From Candidatus Saccharimonadota bacterium (GTDB lineage: Bacteria; Patescibacteriota; Saccharimonadia; Saccharimonadales; Saccharimonadaceae), in assembly GCA_017432365.1 (NCBI GenBank), contig JAFRJG010000006.1, positions 1 through 64,000 of the forward strand: DNA of 64,000 bases, written 5' to 3'. Positions 25,994 through 33,543 of the stretch are shown one piece after another. The notes beneath the pieces are model-generated. The model did no database searches. It was not told the origin of the DNA and saw nothing but the letters and a program-made list of their open reading frames with translations. A program made the translations under genes and the position numbers. Each line of letters starts with the position of its first letter. The first letter of the stretch is position 1.

Positions 25994-26002
25994 TGCTAGA
26001 CT
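25994..26002 (+). promoter_or_regulatory. Extended -10 of tRNA-Thr(TGT)
   Basis: TGC-TAGACT, 8 nt upstream of the tRNA. Confidence 0.45.
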
Positions 26003-26010
26003 AAACCCAT

Positions 26011-26086
26011 GCCGTGTTAGCTCAGTTAGTAGAGCAGCCGCCTTGTAAGCGGCAGGTCGTCGGGGCAGAGCCGACACACGGCTCCA
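26011..26086 (+). tRNA. tRNA-Thr (anticodon TGT) with unusual T-loop
   Basis: 76 nt with a perfect acceptor stem (GCCGTGT/ACACGGC), normal D-arm, anticodon loop CTTGTAA and encoded CCA. The T-stem GTCGG/CCGAC pairs fully, but its loop reads GGCAGAG instead of the near-universal TTCRANT. U54, U55 and A58 are lost; C56 remains. The other six tRNAs in the window have ordinary T-loops. Confidence 0.9.
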
Positions 26087-26118
26087 ACTCGCAAATTGTT
26101 TACAAATTTAATTAGATA

Positions 26119-26127
26119 TGTTAAGAT
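26119..26127 (+). promoter_or_regulatory. Extended -10 of rpmG
   Basis: TGT-TAAGAT, 11 nt before the ATG; leader of only a few nt. Confidence 0.5.
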
Positions 26128-26138
26128 AAAACCCAATT

Positions 26139-26348
26139 ATGGCTAAGAAAAATAATACCAAGCGTAAACTCGTCGGTCTCGTCTCGGAAGAATCCGGAAT
26201 CCGTCAGTATTATACCAAGAAAAACACGATGAATACCCCGGATAAGCTCTCGCTGAAAAAGTATGACCCGGTTCTCCGTAAACACGTTATTTTTACAGAA
26301 ACGAAAAAGAACCTCGGTCGCAACGAAGTTAAAGAAAAGAAACGCTAG
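26139..26348 (+). CDS. rpmG: 50S ribosomal protein L33
   Basis: 69 aa, start [29 protein letters not shown], then [23 protein letters not shown]: the L33 core. It has no cysteine, so it is the zinc-free (C-) form. A ~15-residue basic tail ([12 protein letters not shown]) extends beyond the usual end. Monocistronic, with its own promoter and terminator. Confidence 0.92.
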   Translation: MAKKNNTKRKLVGLVSEESGIRQYYTKKNTMNTPDKLSLKKYDPVLRKHVIFTETKKNLGRNEVKEKKR

Positions 26349-26386
26349 ACATTTTCGCTTTGATATCCTAAAATACCCTTACAGCG

Positions 26387-26420
26387 CCTTGGCCTGGATT
26401 CGTTCCCGCCAAGGTTTTTT
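26387..26420 (+). terminator. Terminator after rpmG
   Basis: CCTTGGC / GCCAAGG with a 14-nt loop and six Ts. Confidence 0.8.
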
Positions 26421-26461
26421 GATGCAAGATTTATTCCGCCCTTGCTTACTTGACGGCCGTA

Positions 26462-26470
26462 TGATATAAT
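26462..26470 (+). promoter_or_regulatory. Extended -10 of the sortase gene
   Basis: TGA-TATAAT, with a ~22-nt leader containing GGGAG before the ATG at 26500. Confidence 0.5.
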
Positions 26471-26499
26471 TATGTTATCTACTTAATTGGGAGTAGTCT

Positions 26500-27111
26500 A
26501 TGAATCTACGGGTCATATACTCATATTATTCAATCTTATTCCTGCTTTTCCTCGGTCTCGCCGGGCTTTCTTCCCGTTATAATTTCTCTTTGAATCATTC
26601 CACGGCTATTCGTGACACTTCCGACTTCTCTACCGACCTCGGCGAAGTCGCAAAAATCAACCTCGACCGAAAAACCGAGTCTGTCGCGACTTCCTTTGTC
26701 GCTCCGGCGACATCTTCCGTCTCTCCTGCTCGAACCTCTTCAAGCCCCTCTTCCTTTGTTATATCGAATCCTTCGCCCGTCTCCGACCCCTCTATCGATG
26801 CTGGAACCGGCATCAAACGTTACGGCTCCCGGTTTCTCTATGGTCATTCTTCGCTCGCCTTCAGCCCCTTAAAAACCCTCTATGTCGGCGATACGTTAAC
26901 CGTCGAAATCAACGGAGAAGCCAAAACCTACGCCGTCTCGCGTCGCGAAGTCTTCTCGAAAGCTTCTCTCGATACCAATTCCGCTCTTCGTAGCTCGATT
27001 TACTCTGCCAACTTCCGCGGCAACTCTTATGACCTCGCGCTCATGACCTGTGGCAACGGCTCCAACGACGACCCGACCTCTCGTCTCGTCCTCTTCATCT
27101 CTCAAGTCTAG
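26500..27111 (+). CDS. Sortase (class unclear)
   Basis: 203 aa: N-terminal membrane helix (~8-24), a long Ser/Thr/Pro-rich stalk (~60-105), and a small C-terminal sortase domain. The catalytic triad can be read as His116 (LYGHSSLAF), Cys184 (LALMTCGNG) and Arg195 (PTSRLVLF). The TC...R spacing and the GD-x-(L/I)-x-(V/I) strand (VGDTLTVEINGEAKTYAV) fit the family. Sortases cleave LPXTG-like signals and join the protein to wall peptides. The two APNTG-bearing proteins in this window (384-3665, 50262-51545) are candidate substrates. The compact domain resembles class D/E/F enzymes; class not assigned. Confidence 0.8.
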   Translation: MNLRVIYSYYSILFLLFLGLAGLSSRYNFSLNHSTAIRDTSDFSTDLGEVAKINLDRKTESVATSFVAPATSSVSPARTSSSPSSFVISNPSPVSDPSIDAGTGIKRYGSRFLYGHSSLAFSPLKTLYVGDTLTVEINGEAKTYAVSRREVFSKASLDTNSALRSSIYSANFRGNSYDLALMTCGNGSNDDPTSRLVLFISQV

Positions 27112-27177
27112 CCCGCCTCCAATATCCTCGGAAACCAACGCAGAACCACCTCAACCCTCCACCAACCGAAACGCAGC

Positions 27178-27723
27178 TCACACCCCCGGAGAAAACCCTT
27201 TAAGTCTCCGGCGATGTTCTTTATATTTAGCATCGTGCCGAAACACCTCCGCCCAAAACGCTTCGCTATGGTCCATATGGTTCAAATGCGCCAGCTCATG
27301 TACAATCACATAATCACGTAATACCTCCGGCACATTCATCAATCCAATGTTCAAGGAAATCGTCCGATTACTCGAACAACTCCCCCATCTCGTGTTCGCA
27401 TGCGACAATCGACATTTCTCATATTCGTATCCATATAACTTCGCCAAATACTCTAACCGATACGGCAAGTATTCTCGCGCCTGCCTCATCAATATCTTCT
27501 TTTTCGCATCACGCGCTCTTTGCGCGGTCGGGTCAGCAAGCGGCAACTTTTCTCGAATCAGCTCCCGGTTCCGTTTCAAAAACCTCCGTGCTAAAAACTC
27601 ACTTGTCCCGCTCGGTACCGACATTGCAAGCCGTCCGCTTGTCGAAACCGAAAATTTTACCCCCTTCGACAGGGGATTTTTTCGTACTACCACCTCACCA
27701 AATTCCTCATCTTTCAAAATCAT
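27178..27723 (-). CDS. YgjP-like zinc metallopeptidase (M48-related, DUF45)
   Basis: 181 aa. The zinc site is HELAHLNHMDHSEAFW near residues 141-156 (HExxH plus downstream His), with TRWGSCSSNRTISLNIGLM just before it, the signature of YgjP/DUF45 proteins. The start is taken at ATG 27723, since a TTG two codons earlier has no better ribosome site. It lies 42 nt after the P-loop gene on the same strand and is probably co-transcribed. Substrate unknown. Confidence 0.82.
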   Translation of the reverse strand: MILKDEEFGEVVVRKNPLSKGVKFSVSTSGRLAMSVPSGTSEFLARRFLKRNRELIREKLPLADPTAQRARDAKKKILMRQAREYLPYRLEYLAKLYGYEYEKCRLSHANTRWGSCSSNRTISLNIGLMNVPEVLRDYVIVHELAHLNHMDHSEAFWAEVFRHDAKYKEHRRRLKGFSPGV

Positions 27724-27765
27724 CTTCAAAAACAGTCAACACCCCCTGAAGAAACCGCCCGAACT

Positions 27766-28248
27766 CTATGCCAACTGCGTCAGCACGTGCCTTAACTGCG
27801 TCTCAAACGTATGCTTGCCTGACAGCACAATCGGCGCCTCAATTTCGCTCGGCGCTTCCATTCCTTCAATTCTCGTCTCATACTCCGCCTTCGCCTTCGC
27901 TGCACTCCGATTCTTTATCTTGAGCCGCTGCTTGATTGTCTGGACATCAGTCTGAATCCAAACCAACGACGGATTATATCCCGCTCGTCGCAACACATTT
28001 CGCACTTCCGTCCGCTCCTGTTCCGTGTCTAAAATCCCCTCAATCACGAGCGTCACGTTTGTCCTCGCCACCTGCTCCAAAACAAACAACGTCGTATTTC
28101 GGTCTAACTGATTCTCTCGTTCTAGCTCGCCCAAGTCGAAAAACGCCGCGTGGAACTTCTTGCTAAACCTCTCGGAAAAAGTCGATTTCCCGCTCCCCGG
28201 CGCTCCGAAAACTAAAATCGCTCTTGGTTGTACCTTATTACCTTCCAT
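27766..28248 (-). CDS. P-loop kinase-like ATPase (AAA_33 type)
   Basis: 160 aa. Walker A GAPGSGKST occupies residues 15-23; LVIEGILDTEQERTEVRNVLRRAGYNPSLVWIQTD resembles the middle of small predicted kinases, and IKQRLKIKNR a lid region. Promoter TGG-TAAAAT ends 9 nt before the ATG, with AAGGA between. The substrate cannot be predicted. Confidence 0.7.
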   Translation of the reverse strand: MEGNKVQPRAILVFGAPGSGKSTFSERFSKKFHAAFFDLGELERENQLDRNTTLFVLEQVARTNVTLVIEGILDTEQERTEVRNVLRRAGYNPSLVWIQTDVQTIKQRLKIKNRSAAKAKAEYETRIEGMEAPSEIEAPIVLSGKHTFETQLRHVLTQLA

Positions 28249-28257
28249 ACTATCCTT

Positions 28258-28266
28258 ATTTTACCA
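28258..28266 (-). promoter_or_regulatory. Extended -10 of the P-loop kinase gene
   Basis: TGG-TAAAAT on the minus strand, 9 nt before ATG. Confidence 0.5.
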
Positions 28267-28314
28267 CACCTTCCTAGAAAAATCCTAGATAAAATCAACA
28301 ATTCTGTCAGAATC

Positions 28315-30045
28315 TTAGAACAAATACTCTAAATAATCTTTCAACATCCGCGTCCCGGAAATTATCGGCAGATAGTTCGTCAGCTGCTTCTTTACCCAAA
28401 ACTCAAGGTCAAAATCATTCTCCCAAGCCCTCGCTGCCTCGTCCATTCTCGCATACAAACTCTCTACCTCTTCCGTCTCGTTCTTTCCCGCCACGGTCAA
28501 ATAACTCTCCGTCGGCGCATCTGCCACTCCTCCGTCATGCGTAGAAACCAACAGACACATATTCGCCACATCTTTTTCCCAACTCGTCCCGCACGCCTCA
28601 AGCCCCACAATCGGTACGTTGATTGAAACATTACTCCCGACCGACAGCGCCCGCGCTAACTCCTCATCATAATCCGGAATATAATGAACATGCTCACGTA
28701 AATACTCGTCACTCCGTATCTTCTCTAAAACCTCATCTAGCCGTCGCATCATCCGTTCATCTCCCTGATGTACTCGTCCGGTTAAAATATAACTCGCCCG
28801 ATGACTTTCCAAAATCGTTCTCAGCCGTTTCAAATCCGTAAACGGCAACCACGGACGTTTATAATCCACAAACCGCCGCTTAAAATCAAACACAATCTCC
28901 CCTGGCTCGAACCTCAGCACGCGCCCCTCTTGGTCTGGACGCCCCGCCAACACTTCATTCATCGCCTCGCGTCCCCGTTTCTTTATCTCACGAATCTGCC
29001 CCGCTTCAATCTTCGCCACTTGCGACTCATACGCCTCTGTCGGTAAACAAAACTTATCTAAAATCTCTGAATCTTTATAAAATCTCACTACATCTGGCAA
29101 CGTCCAATAAGGAATATCAATTCCGTTAGTTACGGCTTTGAATTTTACTTTTTCTCCCGACAAATCATGATAATTCGCCACCCGCGCATGCAACTTCGAC
29201 ACCCCGCTCTTTAACTCTGCAATCTCAATCGTCACCGACGACAGTCGAATCCGCCCTTCTTCGAATTTATCTCGAAGCCACTTCCGTACTGCTCGCGATT
29301 TCAGATTCGGAAAGACAAATCGTTCGAACTGCTCCAGAGAGAACGACGCCTCCGCTGCCTGAACTAAGGTATGATTCGTATATAACGTATGTTTTCGGGT
29401 ATAAACAACTGCCTCATAAAAATCCATTCCGTTCGTCGCCAACTCGTCCAACCTCGCCAACGCCGCGAAAAACGTCGCCACTTCATTAAGTTGCATAATC
29501 GCCGGTTTCAGCCCAACCAACTTCAGCGCCTGATACCCGCCGAACCCGAGCGCCACTTCTTGATACAAGCGGTGGTCTCCGCACGAATCTCCAGAATATA
29601 GCTCCCCAAAGTTCGGCTCCGTAATCGCCAAAATCCGCGTTGACTTAAACGCCTTCTCAATCACTTCTAGCCGACAAAGTTGCCCGTTACATTTGATATT
29701 GACCGTATCGACCAGCTCAAATCCGAACCCACGATAATCAACTTTTCGACTCTCATCAACACTCCGCCCATTTTCCATTTTCTGGTGTAACTCACTCGGA
29801 TAAAACGGCGTCAACAACACAAACGGCACATTCATCTCCTCCGCCACCCTCCTCGTATCAGCGGCAAGAATCCCCAATCCACCTCCGCCCCGAATCCCGT
29901 TTTTCTGGTCGTATAATTCAATCGTCCAATACGTATAAGGTCGCTCTTCCGACAGCGCCTTCGTCAAATGCGTTCGCTGAATCGCATTATAAAACTCTTC
30001 TACGTCTTCAATATTATCTAACCTATGCCGAGCATTAAAAACCAT
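28315..30045 (-). CDS. Alpha-glucan (glycogen/maltodextrin) phosphorylase, short form
   Basis: 576 aa, GT35-like. Markers: GGGGLGILAADTRRVAEEMNVPFVLLTPFYP near the start, QLNEVATFFAALARL (equivalent of the NEGH loop), TNGIDIPYWT, and the PLP segment VGLEACGTSWEKDVAN, where Lys fits the PLP lysine. The enzyme releases glucose-1-phosphate from alpha-glucan ends using phosphate. At 576 aa it belongs to the shorter archaeal/bacterial AlgP-like forms, not the 800-aa muscle/E. coli type. It complements GH97, GH57 and GT4 at 14-18.7 kb. The start is leaderless (6 nt after TGA-TAATAT). Confidence 0.85.
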   Translation of the reverse strand: MVFNARHRLDNIEDVEEFYNAIQRTHLTKALSEERPYTYWTIELYDQKNGIRGGGGLGILAADTRRVAEEMNVPFVLLTPFYPSELHQKMENGRSVDESRKVDYRGFGFELVDTVNIKCNGQLCRLEVIEKAFKSTRILAITEPNFGELYSGDSCGDHRLYQEVALGFGGYQALKLVGLKPAIMQLNEVATFFAALARLDELATNGMDFYEAVVYTRKHTLYTNHTLVQAAEASFSLEQFERFVFPNLKSRAVRKWLRDKFEEGRIRLSSVTIEIAELKSGVSKLHARVANYHDLSGEKVKFKAVTNGIDIPYWTLPDVVRFYKDSEILDKFCLPTEAYESQVAKIEAGQIREIKKRGREAMNEVLAGRPDQEGRVLRFEPGEIVFDFKRRFVDYKRPWLPFTDLKRLRTILESHRASYILTGRVHQGDERMMRRLDEVLEKIRSDEYLREHVHYIPDYDEELARALSVGSNVSINVPIVGLEACGTSWEKDVANMCLLVSTHDGGVADAPTESYLTVAGKNETEEVESLYARMDEAARAWENDFDLEFWVKKQLTNYLPIISGTRMLKDYLEYLF

Positions 30046-30051
30046 ATTATT

Positions 30052-30060
30052 ATATTATCA
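30052..30060 (-). promoter_or_regulatory. Extended -10 of the phosphorylase gene
   Basis: TGA-TAATAT on the minus strand, 6 nt before ATG 30045; leaderless. Confidence 0.6.
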
Positions 30061-30084
30061 TAAGCGTTTTCTCGCCTCAAGCCC

Positions 30085-30113
30085 TTGAAATTTCTCCCTA
30101 AACTCGGTATAAT
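30085..30113 (+). promoter_or_regulatory. Promoter of tRNA-Gln
   Basis: -35 TTGAAA (30085-30090), 17-bp spacer, -10 TATAAT (30108-30113): a textbook housekeeping promoter. Confidence 0.75.
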
Positions 30114-30126
30114 ACGAATCACCCGT

Positions 30127-30201
30127 TGGGGATTCGCCAAGTGGTAAGGCAGTGGGTTCTGGTCCCACCATTCGGGGGTTCGAATCCCTCATCCCCAGCC
30201 A
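30127..30201 (+). tRNA. tRNA-Gln (anticodon CTG)
   Basis: 75 nt; acceptor TGGGGAT/ATCCCCA, anticodon loop TTCTGGT, T-loop TTCGAAT, discriminator G, encoded CCA. Confidence 0.95.
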
Positions 30202-30250
30202 CAGACAACCACGGAATGTAAAAATAACCCTTCCCAACTTCCTGCTTTCG

Positions 30251-30259
30251 TGATATAAT
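30251..30259 (+). promoter_or_regulatory. Extended -10 of secE-nusG
   Basis: TGA-TATAAT; predicted start near 30266. Confidence 0.6.
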
Positions 30260-30268
30260 CCCCTTGAC

Positions 30269-30291
30269 AGTCTGGTAACAGACTATTTTTA
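30269..30291 (+). promoter_or_regulatory. Attenuator-like hairpin in the secE-nusG leader
   Basis: AGTCTG-gtaa-CAGACT followed by ATTTTTATT, lying between the promoter and secE. It has terminator form and could limit expression of the operon. Confidence 0.5.
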
Positions 30292-30310
30292 TTGGAAAGA
30301 AAGGACTCGC

Positions 30311-30634
30311 GTGGCTAACATCACCAAAATCAAAGCCGAAGACAAAGACTCCGAAAAGCCGAAACCGACCAAGGTCGTCAAAAAATCCGCAAAAGCTTCG
30401 AAAGCGGCAAAACCGACCAAGTCCAAAAAACCGTTTCTCCTCTTTCGCCCGTTTGTCGCTCTCGGTCGTTATCTTAAAAACTCATGGAAAGAGCTTCGCC
30501 AAGTCCACTGGCCCACACGAAAAGCGACCTGGAAGATGGTTCTCGCTATTTTCGTGTACACCTTCCTGTTTGGCGGCTTCCTCGTCGCCCTCGATATTTT
30601 ATTCGATTTCATATTTTCTAAATTATTAGGATAA
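30311..30634 (+). CDS. secE: Preprotein translocase subunit SecE
   Basis: 107 aa with a GTG start after AAAGGA. The first ~50 residues are Lys/Ala-rich (KPTKVVKKSAKASKAAK). The SecE core follows: YLKNSWKELRQVHWPTRKATWKMVLAIFVYTFLFGGFLVALDILFD, with the conserved VxWP(T/S) loop and one transmembrane helix. It stabilises SecY in protein export. Adjacent nusG is the standard bacterial order. Confidence 0.93.
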   Translation: MANITKIKAEDKDSEKPKPTKVVKKSAKASKAAKPTKSKKPFLLFRPFVALGRYLKNSWKELRQVHWPTRKATWKMVLAIFVYTFLFGGFLVALDILFDFIFSKLLG

Positions 30635-30647
30635 GGAGAGAAAACCT

Positions 30648-31193
30648 ATGGCAGTTAACCGTTATGATGATACCCGCGCTTGGTACGCAATTTCGACCTA
30701 TGGCGGATATGAAGATAAAGTCGCCGACTCAATTCGTCAGCGTATTGACTCAATCGAATTTGCCGATAAAATCTTCGACGCTATCGTCCCGAAAGAAAAA
30801 CAAATCGAAATTAAAAACGGCAAGCGTAAAATCGTCGATAAAAAGATTTTCCAAGGCTACGTCCTCGTTGAAATGAAACTTTCTGATGAGACCTGGTATA
30901 TTATCCGCAACACCCCTGGCGTTACCGGCTTTATCGGTAACGGAACTCAGCCAACCCCCGTTTCTGAAAAAGAAATTACCAAAATCAAAAAGCGCATGGG
31001 CGTTGAAGACCCGAAATATAGCGTCAGCTACGAAATCGGCGAAGTCGTCTCAATTACCGACGGTCCGTTCAAGGGCTTTGATGGCTCCGTCTCCGAAATC
31101 GACCAACAAAAGGGCAAGCTCAAGGTCATGGTCTCCATGTTCGGTCGCGAGACCCCCGTCGAACTCGACGCTCTTCAAGTTGCCAAACTCTAA
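30648..31193 (+). CDS. nusG: Transcription termination/antitermination factor NusG
   Basis: 181 aa. NGN domain: RAWYAISTYGGYEDKVADSIRQRI, GYVLVEMKLSDETWYIIRNTPGVTGFIG. KOW domain: GEVVSITDGPFKGFDGSVSEID. Normal length and position between secE and rplK. SD AAGGAGAGAAAA. Confidence 0.95.
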   Translation: MAVNRYDDTRAWYAISTYGGYEDKVADSIRQRIDSIEFADKIFDAIVPKEKQIEIKNGKRKIVDKKIFQGYVLVEMKLSDETWYIIRNTPGVTGFIGNGTQPTPVSEKEITKIKKRMGVEDPKYSVSYEIGEVVSITDGPFKGFDGSVSEIDQQKGKLKVMVSMFGRETPVELDALQVAKL

Positions 31194-31199
31194 AAATTT

Positions 31200-31208
31200 T
31201 GATATAAT
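31200..31208 (+). promoter_or_regulatory. Extended -10 of rplK-rplA
   Basis: TGA-TATAAT a few nt after the nusG stop, with a ~35-nt leader and AAGGAT ribosome site before rplK. Confidence 0.55.
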
Positions 31209-31246
31209 TATAAAGTTACGCATTCTTCTTTAATTAAGGATATTTT

Positions 31247-31672
31247 ATGGCAAAACAAGTTATTGGCAATCTCAAACTCCGCGTCATGGGCGGAAAAGCA
31301 ACCGCCGGTCCGCCAGTTGGCTCGACCCTCGGTCAATGGGGTCTGAACATGATGGACTTCATTAACCCGTTTAACGAAGCCACTAAAGAATACATGGGTA
31401 AAAACGTCATCGTTCATATCCGTGTTTATGACGACCGAACCTTCGACTGGACCTGCCTCGGTCAGCCAGTTGACGACTTAATCCGCGAAGCAATTAAAAT
31501 CCCCAAAGGCTCCGGAAAACCGAACACCGAAAAAGTCGGTAAAATCTCTCGAAAACAACTCGAAGAAATCGCCGAGAAAAAGATGAGCCAGCTCAACGCC
31601 ATCGACCTCGAAGGCGCCGTTAAAGTCGTCGCCGGAACTGCCCGTTCCATGGGCGTTGAAGTCGTCGATTAG
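31247..31672 (+). CDS. rplK: 50S ribosomal protein L11
   Basis: 141 aa, normal length. KLRVMGGKATAGPPVGSTLGQWGLNMMDFINPFNEAT is the L11 N-terminal signature (usual PPVGPALGQxGxN; here PPVGSTLGQWG). LEEIAEKKMSQLNAIDLEGAVKVVAGTARSMGVEV is the RNA-binding C-terminal domain. Confidence 0.95.
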   Translation: MAKQVIGNLKLRVMGGKATAGPPVGSTLGQWGLNMMDFINPFNEATKEYMGKNVIVHIRVYDDRTFDWTCLGQPVDDLIREAIKIPKGSGKPNTEKVGKISRKQLEEIAEKKMSQLNAIDLEGAVKVVAGTARSMGVEVVD

Positions 31673-31695
31673 CTAGTCACTAAAATAATTTAACA

Positions 31696-31724
31696 GTGGG
31701 AGAGCTTAACCTCGCTAGAACCAC
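31696..31724 (+). promoter_or_regulatory. Probable L1 autoregulatory leader between rplK and rplA
   Basis: GUGG...CCAC ends close a stem around an inner GAG/CUC pairing, resembling the rRNA-mimic site that L1 uses to repress its own mRNA in many bacteria. The AAAGGA ribosome site of rplA follows directly. Confidence 0.5.
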
Positions 31725-31736
31725 GAAAGGAATCTT

Positions 31737-32681
31737 ATGAACGAATCAGAAAAGCAAACCGCTCCGGAAACTGAAGCGCCAGAAACCGTCGCAACTCCGG
31801 TTGCCGAAACCGAAGCCGTTGAAACTCCGGAAACGACTGAAAAATTTGCCAAGTCCGGTAAAAAGTCCAAAAAACATCTTGAAGAAGTTAAAGCCGAAGA
31901 AGAACGCCAAGCTCGTAAAGTCGAACGCGCCAAAGAAGAGGCTGAAGCCGCGGAAAAACCGAAAGGCGCCACCCCGATTGTCCGCCCGCTTATCGAACGC
32001 CGCGGTAAGAACTATCGCGCCTCTTTCGCTAAAATCGAAAAGGACAAAGTTTATTCTCTCGCCGATGGCTTAAAACTCGCAACGGAAACGTCTCCTGTGA
32101 AGTTTGACGCCACGGTCGAGGCTCACGTCCGTCTCGGTGTTGACCCGCGCCAAGCTGACCAGAACATCCGCACGACCGTCGTTCTCCCGAACGGCAACGG
32201 AAAAACCGTTCGCGTCGCCGTCTTCGCCCCGCTCGACCTCGCCAAACAAGCCAAAGCCGCTGGTGCCGACCTCGCCGAAGACGAAGAGTTCTTGAAGCGT
32301 CTCGAAAAGGGAACTATCGACTTTGACGTTCTCATCTCAACCCCGACTTACATGCCGAAACTCGGTAAGTTCGCTCGTCTTCTCGGACCGAAAGGTCTCA
32401 TGCCGAACCCGAAAGCCGGAACCGTCACAACCGACCTCGAAAAAGCCGTCAAAGAAGCAAAAGCCGGAAAAGTCGAATACCGCGTCGATAAACAGTCTAT
32501 TGTCCATATCGGACTCGGCAAGGTCTCCTTCGGCGCCGAAAAGCTCCTCGAAAACGCCAACGTCTTCTTCGACTCCCTCAAGAGTCAAAAGCCCGCCTCC
32601 CTCAAGGGCAACTACGTCAAGAGCGTTTATCTTTCGACCTCTATGGGTCCCTCGATCCAAATCGAGAATATCTACGGCTAA
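31737..32681 (+). CDS. rplA: 50S ribosomal protein L1 with long N-terminal extension
   Basis: 314 aa against a usual ~230. The first ~85 residues are a low-complexity Glu/Pro/Thr then Lys/Glu/Ala-rich extension (ETPETTEKFAKSGKKSKK, EEERQARKVERAKEEAEAAEK). The L1 fold then starts at YSLADGLKLATETSPVKFDATVEAHVRLGVDPRQADQNIR and ends ...SLKGNYVKSVYLSTSMGPSIQIE; MPKLGKFARLLGPKGLMPNPKAGTV is the family signature. Function: ribosome E-site stalk and translational repressor. Confidence 0.94.
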   Translation: MNESEKQTAPETEAPETVATPVAETEAVETPETTEKFAKSGKKSKKHLEEVKAEEERQARKVERAKEEAEAAEKPKGATPIVRPLIERRGKNYRASFAKIEKDKVYSLADGLKLATETSPVKFDATVEAHVRLGVDPRQADQNIRTTVVLPNGNGKTVRVAVFAPLDLAKQAKAAGADLAEDEEFLKRLEKGTIDFDVLISTPTYMPKLGKFARLLGPKGLMPNPKAGTVTTDLEKAVKEAKAGKVEYRVDKQSIVHIGLGKVSFGAEKLLENANVFFDSLKSQKPASLKGNYVKSVYLSTSMGPSIQIENIYG

Positions 32682-32692
32682 TTTCGCTCGAA

Positions 32693-32720
32693 AGAACCCC
32701 CGACCGGGGGTTCTTTTTTT
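32693..32720 (+). terminator. Terminator after rplA
   Basis: AGAACCCCC-gacc-GGGGGTTCT followed by six Ts. Confidence 0.9.
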
Positions 32721-32721
32721 G

Positions 32722-32730
32722 TGTTATACT
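32722..32730 (+). promoter_or_regulatory. Extended -10 of the HNH nuclease gene
   Basis: TGT-TATACT, 8 nt before ATG; leaderless. Confidence 0.6.
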
Positions 32731-32738
32731 AATGCTAA

Positions 32739-33527
32739 ATGAAGAAGAAATCTCAAAGAGTCCTCGTCGCCCTTGCCGGAACCGCCGCTCTCGCCGCGTT
32801 CATCGCCTTGAACCCGAACTCCTATGAAACTTCTCTTAGAACAACCGACTCGCTCGAATCTTCCGCGACTAATCCCGTCGCAAACTCCTCTGCCTCCGAT
32901 GACACGCTTGCCCCGCTCGGAGAATCGACCTCAAACGTCTCAACTTCTACTCTTCTCGCTCGCGACCTCCTCGACCGCCTCGAAGTTAAAGGTCGCTCCG
33001 CTAAAACCGGCTACGACCGGACAAAGTTTTATTCTTCTTGGCCCACCCTCGACGGCTGTTCTCTCCGCCAACGCATTATTAAACGCGAACTCGGCGATTC
33101 CGCCGTCCTCGACTCGAGCGATAACTGTACTGTCGTCTCTGGCGAATTTGACGAACCTTATACCGGTTCCCACATGATTTTCTATCAAAAATCCGACTTC
33201 ACAAAAGGTCTTCAAATCGACCATGTCGTTGCTCTCTCTGACGCCTGGCAAAAGGGTGCCAAAAACCTCTCCTCTGAAGAACGCTACAATCTCGCAACCG
33301 ACCCCCTGAATCTGCTCGCTGTCGATTCAAAAACCAACCAAGGCAAGTCCGACGGCGACGCCGCGACTTGGCTTCCTCCCAATAAAAAGTTCCGTTGTAC
33401 TTACGTCGCTCGCCAAGTCAGTGTCAAATATAAATACTCTCTCTGGGTCACTTCTGCCGAAAAATCCGCGATTGAATCCGTCCTTGAATCCTGTCCGAAC
33501 GAACCCGCCGTCGGAATTACCGAATAA
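32739..33527 (+). CDS. Secreted HNH endonuclease (GmrSD/DUF1524-type)
   Basis: 262 aa: N-terminal basic-hydrophobic signal (KKKSQRVLVALAGTAALAAFIAL), a Ser/Thr linker, then the nuclease domain. The active-site region is QIDHVVALSDAWQKGAKN...YNLATDPLNLLAVDSKTNQGKSDGDAATWLPPNKKFRCTYVARQVSVK, with the DHVV His and downstream Asn typical of DUF1524 nucleases secreted by actinobacteria. Four Cys residues may form disulfides outside the cell. Likely role: degrading environmental or host DNA to salvage nucleotides. Confidence 0.87.
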   Translation: MKKKSQRVLVALAGTAALAAFIALNPNSYETSLRTTDSLESSATNPVANSSASDDTLAPLGESTSNVSTSTLLARDLLDRLEVKGRSAKTGYDRTKFYSSWPTLDGCSLRQRIIKRELGDSAVLDSSDNCTVVSGEFDEPYTGSHMIFYQKSDFTKGLQIDHVVALSDAWQKGAKNLSSEERYNLATDPLNLLAVDSKTNQGKSDGDAATWLPPNKKFRCTYVARQVSVKYKYSLWVTSAEKSAIESVLESCPNEPAVGITE

Positions 33528-33536
33528 TGTTATAAT
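33528..33536 (+). promoter_or_regulatory. Extended -10 of smpB
   Basis: TGT-TATAAT, 7 nt before ATG; leaderless. Confidence 0.6.
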
Positions 33537-33543
33537 AAACCTT

